From Chamaea fasciata (Eukaryota; Chordata; Aves; Passeriformes; Sylviidae): a DNA stretch of 64,000 nt. The translations under genes were made by a program, and so were the position numbers. Of the stretch, positions 1 to 9,976 are shown piece by piece; position 1 is the stretch's first letter, and every line of letters begins with the position of its first letter. The DNA is taken from NCBI GenBank assembly GCA_029207755.1, contig JARCOQ010000109.1:62001-126000 (forward strand), given 5' to 3'. The notes under the pieces are model-generated. The model was given only the letters and a program-made list of their open reading frames with translations. It was not told the origin of the DNA and searched no databases.

Positions 1-49
1 AGGAAGACTAGCTTCCCTTGGAGGGCCAAAGGCCTCCTATAAACTGATA
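1..49. repeat. Partial monomer at left edge
   Basis: This is the last quarter of a unit whose beginning lies outside the window. It carries the AGGAAGACTAG variant followed by the GGAGGGCCAAAGGCCTCC dyad and a CTATAAACTGATA end. The same combination starts at 62436. The array therefore continues to the left. Confidence 0.95.
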
Positions 50-431
50 TCAGGCATTTGGGCAGCTGACTTAACTTACCCCTGGAAACAGCCCATCCTT
101 TGTGCCCAACTCCCTCTGCCATGCACCAGGCCTTGCTCACCTACAATCCCGAATGGAACAGGATTTCTTCCAGATGCAAGCTGCCACAAACTGGAAGACA
201 AGCTTCCCTTGGAGGGCCAAAGGCCTCCTACAAACTGACATCAGGCACCTGGGCAGCTGACTTTACTTACCCCTGGAAACAGCCCATCGTTTGTGCCCAA
301 CTCCCTCTGCCGGGCACCAGGCCTCGCCCACCTACAATCCCGAACGGAACAGGATTTCTTCCAGATGCAAGCTGCCACAAACTGGAAGACAAGCTTCCCT
401 TGGAGGGCCAAAGGCCTCCTACAAACTGACA
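50..431. repeat. Two monomers with rare variants, related to 62485-62866
   Basis: The first unit (50-240) has a rare set of changes: GATATCAGG at its start, CATTTGGG in place of CACCTGGG, TTAACTT, and GCCATGCACC. The unit at 62485 has the same set and differs by one base that I noticed (TTGCTCACC against TTCCTCACC). The second unit (241-431) is close to the general type and has CATCGTTTG, as the unit at 62676 does. Related units beginning CATTTGGG but with TTAAGTT occur at 11505, 29260, 35750, 42625 and 46254. Confidence 0.9.
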
Positions 432-1009
432 TCAGGCACCTGGGCAGCTGACTTTACTTACCCCTGGAATCAGGCCATCCTTTGTGCCCAACTCTCTTTG
501 CCGGGCACCAGGCCTCGGCCACCTACAATCCTGAACGGAACAGGATTTCTTCCAGATGCAAGCTGCCACAAACTGGAAGCCTGTCATCCCTTGGAGGGCC
601 AAAGGCCTCCTACAAACTGACATCAGGCACCTGGGCAGCTGACCTTACTTACCCCTGGAAACCAGCCATCATTTGTGCCCAACTCCCTCTGCCGGGCACC
701 TGGCCTCGGCCACCTACAATCCCGAACGGAACAGGATTTCTTCCAGATGCAAGCTGCCACAAGCAGTAAACCTGGCTTCCCATGGAGGGCCAAAGGCCTC
801 CTACAAACTGACATCAGGCACCTGGGCAGCTGACTTTACTTACCCCTGGAAACAGCCCATCCTTTGTGCCCAACTCCCTCTGCCAAGCACCAGGCCTTGC
901 CAACCTACAATCCCGAACGGAACAGGATTTCTTCCAGATGCAAGCTGCCACAAACTGGAAGACAAGCTTCCCTTGGAGGGCCAAAGGCCTCCTACAAACT
1001 GACATCAGG

Positions 1010-1023
1010 CACCTGGGCAGCTG
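1010..1023. other. Paired E-box-like hexamers (example of an array-wide motif)
   Basis: CACCTG and CAGCTG lie two bases apart in CACCTGGGCAGCTG. Both fit the CANNTG E-box pattern recognised by basic helix-loop-helix proteins, and CACCTG also suits ZEB/Snail zinc-finger repressors. The pair recurs in most monomers at the same place. Binding is inference from the motif only. Confidence 0.5.
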
Positions 1024-1147
1024 ACTTTACTTACCCCTGGAAACAGCCCATCCTTTGTGCCCAACTCCCTCTGCCGGGCACCAGGCCTCGCCCACCTACA
1101 ATCCCGAACGGAACAGGATTTCTTCCAGATGCAAGCTGCCACAAACT

Positions 1148-1162
1148 GGAAGACAAGCTTCC
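1148..1162. other. Dyad I: GGAAG/CTTCC inverted repeat (example)
   Basis: GGAAG at 1148-1152 is complementary to CTTCC at 1158-1162 across a five-base spacer that includes part of the HindIII site. In another common subtype the same place reads GGAAGCCTGGCTTCC, a six-base stem with a three-base loop. In the GACTAG subtype the GGAAG/CTTCC arms are kept. Subtypes with GTCATCC or GCGGCTTCAC break it. Confidence 0.6.
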
Positions 1163-1165
1163 CTT

Positions 1166-1183
1166 GGAGGGCCAAAGGCCTCC
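1166..1183. other. Dyad II: GGAGG(G)CC AAA GGCCTCC hairpin (example)
   Basis: GGAGG pairs with CCTCC and CC with GG around an AAA loop, with one bulged G. It follows dyad I after three bases, so each monomer has two adjacent hairpin-capable elements in about 36 bases. A few units damage it, for example AAAGGTCACC at 11105 and its copies, or GGAGGACC in the GGTTTCC subtype. No function is shown by the sequence. Confidence 0.6.
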
Positions 1184-3869
1184 TACAAACTGACATCAGG
1201 CACGTGGGCAGCTGACTTTACTTACCCCTCTAAACAGGCCATCATTTGTGCCCAACACCCTCTGCCGGGCACCCTGCTCCGGCAACCTACAATCCTGAAC
1301 GGAACAGGATTTCTTCCAGATGCAAGCTGCCTGAAACAGGAAGACGAGCTTCCCTTGGAGGGCCAAAGGCCTCCTACAAACTGACATCAGGCACCTGGGC
1401 AGCTGACTTTACTTATCCCTGGAAAAAGGACATCCTTTGTGCCCAACGCCCTCTGCCGGGCACCTGGCCTCGGCCACCTACAAACCCGAACGGAACCGGA
1501 GTTCTTCCAGATGCAAGCTGCCACAAGCTGGAAACGCGGCTTCACTTGGAGGGCCAAAGGCCTCCTACAAACTGACATCAGGCACCTGGGCACCTGACTT
1601 TACTTACCCCTGGAAACAGGCCATCCTTTGTGCCCAACTCCCTCTGCCGGGCACCTGGCCTCGGCCACCTACAATCCCGAACGGAACAGGATTTCTTCCA
1701 GATGCAAGCTGCGACAAGCTGGAAGACTGGTTTCCCATGGAGGACCAAAGGCCTCCTACAAACTGGCATCAGGCATCTGGGCAGCTGACTTTACTTACCC
1801 CTGGAAACAGCCCATCCTTTGTGCCCAACTCCCTCTGCCGGGCACCAGGTCTCGCCCACCTACAATCCCGAACGGAACAGGATTGCTTCCAGATGCAAGC
1901 TGCCACAAACTGGAAGACAAGCTTCCCTTGGAGGGCCAAATGCCTCCTACAAACTGACATCAGGCACCTGGGCAGCTGACTTTACTTACCCCTGGAAACA
2001 GCCCATCCTTTGTGCCCAACTCCTTCTGCCAAGCACCAGGCCTTGCCCACCTACAATCCCGAACAGAACAGGATTTCTTCCAGATGCAAGCTGCCACAAA
2101 CTGGAAGACAAGCTTCCCTTGGAGGGCCAAAGGCCTCCTACAAACTGACATCAGGCACCTGGGCAGCTGACTTTACTTACCCCTGGAAACAGGCCATCCT
2201 TTGTGCCCAACTCCCTCTGCCGGGCACCAGGCCTCGGCCACCTACAATCCTGAACGGAACAGGATTTCTTCCAGATGCAAGCTGCCACAAACTGGAAGCC
2301 TGTCATCCCTTGGAGGGCCAAAGGCCTCCTACAAACTGACATCAGGCACCTGGGCAGCTGACCTTACTTACCCCTGGAAACCAGTCATCATTTGTGCCCA
2401 ACTCCCTCTGCCGGGCACCTGGCCTCGGCCACCTACAATCCCGAACGGAACAGGATTTCTTCCAGATGCAAGCTGCCACAAGCAGGAAACCTGGCTTCCC
2501 ATGGAGGGCCAAAGGCCTCCTACAAACTGACATCAGGCACCTGGGCAGCTGACTTTACTTACCCCTGGAAACAGCCCATCCTTTGTGCCCAACTCCCTCT
2601 GCCGGGCACCTGGCCTCGGCCACCTAAAATCCCGAACGGAACAGGATTTCTTCCAGATGCAAGCTGCCACAAACTGGAAGACAAGCTTCCCTTGGAGGGC
2701 CAAAGGCCTCCTACAAACTGACATAAGGCACCTGGGCAGCTGACTTTACTTACCCCTGGAAACAGCCCATCCTTTGTGCCCAACTCCCTCTGCCGGGCAC
2801 CAGGCCTCGCCCACCTACAATCCCGAACGGAACAGGATTTCTTCCAGATGCAAGCTGCCACAAACTGGAAGACAAGCTTCCCTTGGAGGGCCAAAGGCCT
2901 CCTACAAACTGACATCAGGCACCTGGGCAGCTGACTTTACTTACCCCTGGAAACAGCCCATCCTTTGTGCCCAACTTCCTCTGCCGGGCACTAGGCCTCG
3001 GCCACCAACAATCCTGAACGGAACAGGATTTCTTCCAGATGCAAGCTGCCACAAGCAGGAAGCCTGGCTTCCCATGGAGGGCCAAAGGCCTCCTACAAAC
3101 TGACATCAGGCACGTGGGCAGCTGACTTTACTTACCGCTCTAAACAGGCCATCCTTTGTGCCCAACTCCCTCTGCCGGGCACCTGGCCTTGGCCACCTAC
3201 AAACCCGATCCGAACAGGATTTCTTCCCGATGCAAGCTGCCACAAGCTGGAAGACTGGTTTCCCATGGAGGACCAAAGGCCTCCTACAAGCTGACATCAG
3301 GCACCTGGGCAGCTGACTTTACTTACTCCTGGAAACAGCCCATCCTTTGTGCCCAACTCCCTCTGCCGGGCACCAGGCCTCGGCCACCTACAATCCTGAA
3401 CGGAACACGATTTCTTCCAGATGCAAGCTGCCACAAGCAGGAAGCCTGGCTTCCCATGGAGGGCCAAAGGCCCCCTACAAACTGACATCAGGCACGTGGG
3501 CAGCTGACTTTACTTACCCCTCTAAACAGGACATCCTTTGAGCCCAACTCCCTCACCCGGGCACCTGGCCTCGGCCACCTACAATCCCAAACGAAACAGC
3601 ATTTCATCCAGATGCAAGCTGCCACAAGCAGGAAGACTAGCTTCCCTTGGAGGGCCAAAGGCCTCCTACAAACTGACATCAGGCACCTGGGCAGCTGACT
3701 TTACTTACCCCTGGAAACAGGCCATCCTTTGTGCCCAACTCCCTCTTCCGGGCACCAGGCCTCGGCCACCTAAAATCCTGAACGGAACAGGATTTCTTCC
3801 AGATGCAAGCTGCCACAAACTGGAAGCCTGTCATCCCTTGGAGGGCCAAAGGCCTCCTACAAACTGATA

Positions 3870-4058
3870 TCAGGCACCTGGGCAGCTGACCTTCTTACCC
3901 CTGAAACCAGCCATCATTTGTGCCCAACTCCCTCTGCCGGGCACCTGGCCTCGGCCACCTACAATCCCGAACGGAACAGGATTTCTTCCAGATGCAAGCT
4001 GCCACAAGCAGTAAACCTGGCTTCCCATGGAGGGCCAAAGGCCTCCTACAAACTGACA
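3870..4058. repeat. 189-bp monomer (CCCCTGAAACC form)
   Basis: Two single-base losses near its start (GACCTTCTTACC and CCTGAAACC) make it 189 bases. It starts GATATCAGG, so the ATG on the opposite strand is absent. Confidence 0.9.
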
Positions 4059-4631
4059 TCAGGCACCTGGGCAGCTGACTTTACTTACCCCTGGAAACAG
4101 CCCATCCTTTGTGCCCAACTCCCTCTGCCGGGCACCTGGCCTCGGCCACCTACAATCCCGAACGGAAAAGGATTTCTTCCAGATGCAAGCTGCCACAAAC
4201 TGGAAGCCTGTCATCCCTTGGAGGGCCAAAGGCCTCCTACAAACTGACATCAGGCACCTGGGCAGCTGACTTTACTTACCCCTGGAAACAGCCCATCCTT
4301 TGTGCCCAACTCCCTCTGCCGGGCACCAGGCCTCGCCCACCTACAATCCCGAACGGAACAGGATTTCTTCCAGATGCAAGCTGCCACAAACTGGAAGACA
4401 AGCTTCCCTTGGAGGGCCAAAGGCCTCCTACAAACTGACATCAGGCACCTGGGCAGCTGACTTTACTTACCCCTGGAAACAGGCCATCCTTTGTGCCCAA
4501 CTCCCTCTGCCGGGCACCAGGCCTCGGCCACCTACAATCCTGAACGGAACAGGATTTCTTCCAGATGCAAGCTGCCACAAGCAGGAAGCCTGGCTTCCCA
4601 TGGAGGGCCAAAGGCCTCCTACAAACTGACA

Positions 4632-7600
4632 TCAGGCACCTGGGCAGCTGACTTTACTTACCCCTGGAAACAGCCCATCCTTTGTGCCCAACTCCCTCTG
4701 CCAAGCACCAGGCCTTGCCAACCTACAATCCCGAACGGAACAGGATTTCTTCCAGATGCAAGCTGCCACAAACTGGAAGACAAGCTTCCCTTGGAGGGCC
4801 AAAGGCCTCCTACAAACTGACATCAGGCACCTGGGCAGCTGACTTTACTTACCCCTGGAAACAGCCCATCCTTTGTGCCCAACTCCCTCTGCCGGGCACC
4901 AGGCCTCGCCCACCTACAATCCCGAACGGAACAGGATTTCTTCCAGATGCAAGCTGCCACAAACTGGAAGACAAGCTTCCCTTGGAGGGCCAAAAGCCTC
5001 CTACAAACTGACATCAGGCACGTGGGCAGCTGACTTTACTTACCCCTCTAAACAGGCCATCATTTGTGCCCAACACCCTCTGCCGGGCACCCTGCTCCGG
5101 CAACCTACAATCCTGAACGGAACAGGATTTCTTCCAGATGCAAGCTGCCTTAAACAGGAAGACGAGCTTCCCTTGGAGGGCCAAAGGCCTCCTACAAACT
5201 GACATCAGGCACCTGGGCAGCTGACTTTACTTATCCCTGGAAAAAGGACATCCTTTGTGCCCAACGCCCTCTGCCGGGCACCTGGCCTCGGCCACCTACA
5301 AACCCGAACGGAACCGGAGTTCTTCCAGATGCAAGCTGCCACAAGCTGGAAACGCGGCTTCACTTGGAGGGCCAAAGGCCTCCTACAAACTGACATCAGG
5401 CACCTGGGCAGCTGACTTTACTTACCCCTGGAAACAGGCCATCCTTTGTGCCCAACTCCCTCTGCCGGGCACCTGGCCTCGGCCACCTACAATCCCGAAC
5501 GGAACAGGATTTCTTCCAGATGCAAGCTGCGACAAGCTGGAAGACTGGTTTCCCATGGAGGACCAAAGGCCTCCTACAAACTGGCATCAGGCATCTGGGC
5601 AGCTGACTTTACTTACCCCTGGAAACAGCCCATCCTTTGTGCCCAACTCCCTCTGCCGGGCACCAGGTCTCGCCCACCTACAATCCCGAACGGAACAGGA
5701 TTGCTTCCAGATGCAAGCTGCCACAAACTGGAAGACAAGCTTCCCTTGGAGGGCCAAAGGCCTCCTACAAACTGACATCAGGCACCTGGGCAGCTGACTT
5801 TACTTACCCCTGGAAACAGCCCATCCTTTGTGCCCAACTCCTTCTGCCAAGCACCAGGCCTTGCCCACCTACAATCCCGAACAGAACAGGATTTCTTCCA
5901 GATGCAAGCTGCCACAAACTGGAAGACAAGCTTCCCTTGGAGGGCCAAAGGCCTCCTACAAACTGACATCAGGCACCTGGGCAGCTGACTTTACTTACCC
6001 CTGGAAACAGGCCATCCTTTGTGCCCAACTCCCTCTGCCGGGCACCAGGCCTCGGCCACCTACAATCCTGAACGGAACAGGATTTCTTCCAGATGCAAGC
6101 TGCCACAAACTGGAAGCCTGTCATCCCTTGGAGGGCCAAAGGCCTCCTACAAACTGACATCAGGCACCTGGGCAGCTGACCTTACTTACCCCTGGAAACC
6201 AGTCATCCTTTGTGCCCAACTCCCTCTGCCGGGCACCTGGCCTCGGCCACCTACAATCCCGAACGGAACAGGATTTCTTCCAGATGCAAGCTGCCACAAG
6301 CAGGAAACCTGGCTTCCCATGGAGGGCCAAAGGCCTCCTACAAACTGACATCAGGCACCTGGGCAGCTGACTTTACTTACCCCTGGAAACAGCCCATCCT
6401 TTGTGCCCAACTCCCTCTGCCGGGCACCTGGCCTCGGCCACCTAAAATCCCGAACGGAACAGGATTTCTTCCAGATGCAAGCTGCCACAAACTGGAAGAC
6501 AAGCTTCCCTTGGAGGGCCAAAGGCCTCCTACAAACTGACATCAGGCACCTGGGCAGCTGACTTTACTTACCCCTGGAAACAGCCCATCCTTTGTGCCCA
6601 ACTCCCTCTGCCGGGCACCAGGCCTCGCCCACCTACAATCCCGAACGGAACAGGATTTCTTCCAGATGCAAGCTGCCACAAACTGGAAGACAAGCTTCCC
6701 TTGGAGGGCCAAAGGCCTCCTACAAACTGACATCAGGCACCTGGGCAGCTGATTTTACTTACCCCTGGAAACAGGCCATCCTTTGTGCCCAACTCCCTTT
6801 GCCGGGCACCAGGCCTCGGCCACCTACAATCCTGAACGGAACAGGATTTCTTCCAGATGCAAGCTGCCACAAACTGGAAGCCTGTCATCCCTTGGAGGGC
6901 CAAAGGCCTCCTACAAACTGACATCAGGCACCTGGGCAGCTGACCTTACTTACCCCTGGAAACCAGCCATCATTTGTGCCCAACTCCCTCTGCCGGGCAC
7001 CTGGCCTCGGCCACCTACAATCCCGAACGGAACAGGATTTCTTCCAGATGCAAGCTGCCACAAGCAGTAAACCTGGCTTCCCATGGAGGGCCAAAGGCCT
7101 CCTACAAACTGACATCAGGCACCTGGGCAGCTGACTTTACTTACCCCTGGAAACAGCCCATCCTTTGTGCCCAACTCCCTCTGCCAAGCACCAGGCTTTG
7201 CCCACCTACAATCCCGAACGGAACAGGATTTCTTCCAGATGCAAGCTGCCACAAACTGGAAGACAAGCTTCCCTTGGAGGGCCAAAGGCCTCCTACAAAC
7301 TGACATAAGGCACCTGGGCAGCTGACTTTACTTACCCCTGGAAACAGCCCATCCTTTGTGCCCAACTCCCTCTGCCGGGCACCAGGCCTCGCCCACCTAC
7401 AATCCCGAACGGAACAGGATTTCTTCCAGATGCAAGCTGCCACAAACTGGAAGACAAGCTTCCCTTGGAGGGCCAAAGGCCTCCTACAAACTGACATCAG
7501 GCACCTGGGCAGCTGACTTTACTTACCCCTGGAAACAGCCCATCCTTTGTGCCCAACTTCCTCTGCCGGGCACTAGGCCTCGGCCACCAACAATCCTGAA

Positions 7601-9213
7601 CGGAACAGGATTTCTTCCAGATGCAAGCTGCCACAAGCAGGAAGCCTGGCTTCCCATGGAGGGCCAAAGGCCTCCTACAAACTGACATCAGGCACGTGGG
7701 CAGCTGACTTTACTTACCGCTCTAAACAGGCCATCCTTTGTGCCCAACTCCCTCTGCCGGGCACCTGGCCTTGGCCACCTACAAACCCGAGCCGAACAGG
7801 ATTTCTTCCCGATGCAAGCTGCCACAAGCTGGAAGACTGGTTTCCCATGGAGGACCAAAGGCCTCCTACAAACTGACATCAGGCACCTGGGCAGCTGACT
7901 TTACTTACTCCTGGAAACAGCCCATCCTTTGTGCCCAACTCCCTCTGCCGGGCACCAGGCCTCGGCCACCTACAATCCTGAACGGAACACGATTTCTTCC
8001 AGATGCAAGCTGCCACAAACAGGAAGCCTGGCTTCCCATGGAGGGCCAAAGGCCCCCTACAAACTGACATCAGGCACGTGGGCAGCTGACTTTACTTACC
8101 CCTCTAAACAGGACATCCTTTGAGCCCAACTCCCTCAGCCGGGCACCTGGCCTCGGCCACCTACAATCCCGAACGAAACAGCATTTCATCCAGATGCAAG
8201 CTGATACAAGCAGGAAGACTAGCTTCCCTTGGAGGGCCAAAGGCCTCCTACAAACTGACATCAGGCACCTGGGCAGCTGACTTTACTTACCCCTGGAAAC
8301 AGGCCATCCTTTGTGCCCAACTCCCTCTTCCGGGCACCAGGCCTCGGCCACCTAAAATCCTGAACGGAACAGGATTTCTTCCAGATGCAAGCTGCCACAA
8401 ACTGGAAGCCTGTCATCCCTTGGAGGGCCAAAGGCCTCCTACAAACTGATATCAGGCACCTGGGCAGCTGACCTTCTTACCCCTGAAACCAGCCATCATT
8501 TGTGCCCAACTCCCTCTGCCGGGCACCTGGCCTCGGCCACCTACAATCCCGAACGGAACAGGATTTCTTCCAGATGCAAGCTGCCACAAGCAGTAAACCT
8601 GGCTTCCCATGGAGGGCCAAAGGCCTCCTACAAACTGACATCAGGCACCTGGGCAGCTGACTTTACTTACCCCTGGAAACAGGCCATCCTTTGTGCCCAA
8701 CTCCCTCTGCCGGGCACCTGGACTCGGCCACCTACAATCCCGAACGGAAAAGGATTTCTTCCAGATGCAAGCTGCCACAAACTGGAAGACAAGCTTCCCT
8801 TGGAGGGCCAAAGGCCTCCTACAAACTGACATCAGGCACCTGGGCAGCTGACTTTACTTACCCCTGGAAACAGCCCATCCTTTGTGCCCAACTCCCTCTG
8901 CCGGGCACCAGGCCTCGCCCACCTACAATCCCGAACGGAACAGGATTTCTTCCAGATGCAAGCTGCCACAAACTGGAAGACAAGCTTCCCTTGGAGGGCC
9001 AAAGGCCTCCTACAAACTGACATCAGGCACCTGGGCAGCTGACTTTACTTACCCCTGGAAACAGGCCATCCTTTGTGCCCAACTCCCTCTGCCGGGCACC
9101 AGGCCTCGGCCACCTACAATCCTGAACGGAACAGGATTTCTTCCAGATGCAAGCTGCCACAAGCAGGAAGCCTGGCTTCCCATGGAGGGCCAAAGGCCTC
9201 CTACAAACTGACA
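4632..9213. repeat. Left-domain HOR segment 2 (24 monomers)
   Basis: The same monomer kinds as in the preceding 22-unit segment are present in an altered order: a copy of 814-2914, then a copy of 432-1004, then a copy of 2724-4631. All joins keep the 191-base register, as expected for unequal crossing-over or conversion between aligned monomers. The copies are close but not identical. For example 4059 and 8641 share CGGAAAAGG but differ at the following dyad I position. Confidence 0.85.
8452..8640. repeat. 189-bp monomer (CCCCTGAAACC form)
   Basis: It has the same two losses as 3870-4058 and stands at the same place in the second left-domain segment. Confidence 0.9.
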
Positions 9214-9404
9214 TCAGGCACGTGGGCAGCTGACTTTACTTACCCCTCTAAACAGGACATCCTTTGTGCCCAACTTCCTCTGCCGGGCACCTGGCCTCGG
9301 CCACCTACAATCCCGAACGAAACAGCATTTCTTCCAGATGCATGCTGCCACAAGCTGGAAGACTAGCTTCCCTTGGAGGGCCAAAGGCCTCCTACAAACT
9401 GACA
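9214..9404. repeat. Representative 'CACGTG' subtype monomer
   Basis: This unit begins GGCACGTGGG in place of GGCACCTGGG and has CTCTAAACAGG where the common type has CTGGAAACAGG. The two differences, about 30 bases apart, travel together. I count 47 units with CACGTG, and all have a TAAACAGG form; four more units (18762, 24297, 30978, 52747) have CATGTG with the same TAAACAGG. It therefore marks a distinct monomer lineage, about one unit in seven. Confidence 0.85.
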
Positions 9405-9786
9405 TCAGGCACCTGGGCAGCTGACTTTACTTACCCCTGGAAACAGGCCATCCTTTGTGCCTAACTCCGTCAGCTGGGCACCCAGCTCCGGCCACCTACA
9501 ATCCCGAACGAAACAGGATTTCTTCCAGATGCAAACTGCCTTGAACAGGAAGACAAGCTTCCCTTGGAGGGCCAAAGGCCTCCTACTAACTGACATCAGG
9601 CACCTGGGCAGCTGACTTTACTTACCCCTGGAAACAGGCCATCCTTTGTGCCCAACTCCCTCGGCCGGGCCCACAGCTTTGGCCACCTACAATCCCGAAC
9701 GGAACAGGAGTTCTTCCAGATGCAAGCTGCCACAAGCTGGAAATGTGGCTTCACTTGGAGGGCCAAAGGCCTCCTACAAACTGACA

Positions 9787-9976
9787 TCAGGCACCTGGGC
9801 AGCTGACTTTACTTTCCTAAAGAAATAGCCATCATTTGTGCCCAACTCCCTCTGCCGGGCACCAGGCCTCGCCCACCTACAATCCCGAACGGAACAGGAT
9901 TTCTTCCAGATGCAAGCTGCCACAAACTGGAAGACAAGCTTCCCTTGGAGGGCCAAAGGCCTCCTACAAACTGACA
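9787..9976. repeat. 190-bp TTTCCTAAAG monomer
   Basis: The usual TTACCCCTGGAAACAGCC is replaced by TTTCCTAAAGAAATAGCC, one base shorter. The same form occurs at 20670, 26205, 32886, 39570 and 59048. Confidence 0.9.

Larger units (their letters stand above)
1005..1195. repeat. Reference monomer (consensus-like, 191 bp)
   Basis: I chose this unit as a standard because its variants are the commonest ones. It is 191 bases with 68 C and 40 G (56.5% G+C, clear C-over-G strand bias) and four CpG sites: one in TGCCGGG, one in CCTCGCC and two in CCCGAACGG. It contains an AAGCTT (HindIII) site and two AGGCCT (StuI) sites, so these enzymes should give 191-base ladders where the sites are conserved. Because 191 is 3 x 63 + 2, the reading frame changes at each unit, which by itself argues against a coding repeat. 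Confidence 0.93.
432..4631. repeat. Left-domain HOR segment 1 (22 monomers)
   Basis: Parts of this segment return in the next one at three different offsets. 432-1004 matches 6733-7305 (shared CTTTGCCGGG unit, then the AGCAGTAAACC unit). 814-2914 matches 4632-6732 at 3818 bases (shared CCTTGCCAACC, CCCTGCTCCGG, GGAAACGCGG and AACTGGCATCAGG units). 2724-4631 matches 7306-9213 at 4582 bases, including the rare ACATAAGG start and the 189-base unit at 3870. Confidence 0.85.

Noticed and set aside
100..429. Recurrent 109-codon plus-strand open frames in most units (first at 100, 291, 482)
   Set aside because: They begin at TTG, not ATG. They recur every 191 bases and overlap each other in different frames, and they end at a TGA in each unit. 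The unit length is not a multiple of three. They are repeat by-products, not genes.
241..432. Minus-strand 63-codon frames, each overlapping the next by one base (TGATG stop-start), like a coupled operon
   Set aside because: The TGATG comes from the ACATCAGG at the unit start, and frame length is simply one unit plus one base. There is no ribosome binding site, promoter or protein-like conservation, and the context is satellite DNA.
1010..1017. Yeast CDEI-like centromere element in CACGTG units
   Set aside because: CDEI needs RTCACRTG. Here the bases before CACGTG are GG, and there is no AT-rich CDEII or CDEIII next to it. Resemblance is limited to the E-box core.
1166..1183. Rho-independent terminator formed by the GGAGGGCCAAAGGCCTCC hairpin
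   Set aside because: It is not followed by a run of T, it is present in nearly every unit, and the context is not bacterial.
1005..1195. CENP-B box
   Set aside because: The 17-base pattern needs TTCG, then A, then CGGG at fixed spacing. On the minus strand the unit has TTCGGGA, but the upstream TTCG is not at the required distance. The TGGAAACG in the GCGG subtype (1534, 5352, 21960) lacks the TTCG half.
9787..9976. Insertion or transposon remnant at TTTCCTAAAGAAATAG
   Set aside because: Only about 12 bases differ from the usual sequence and the unit is one base shorter. No target-site duplication or terminal repeat is present; it is a variant monomer.
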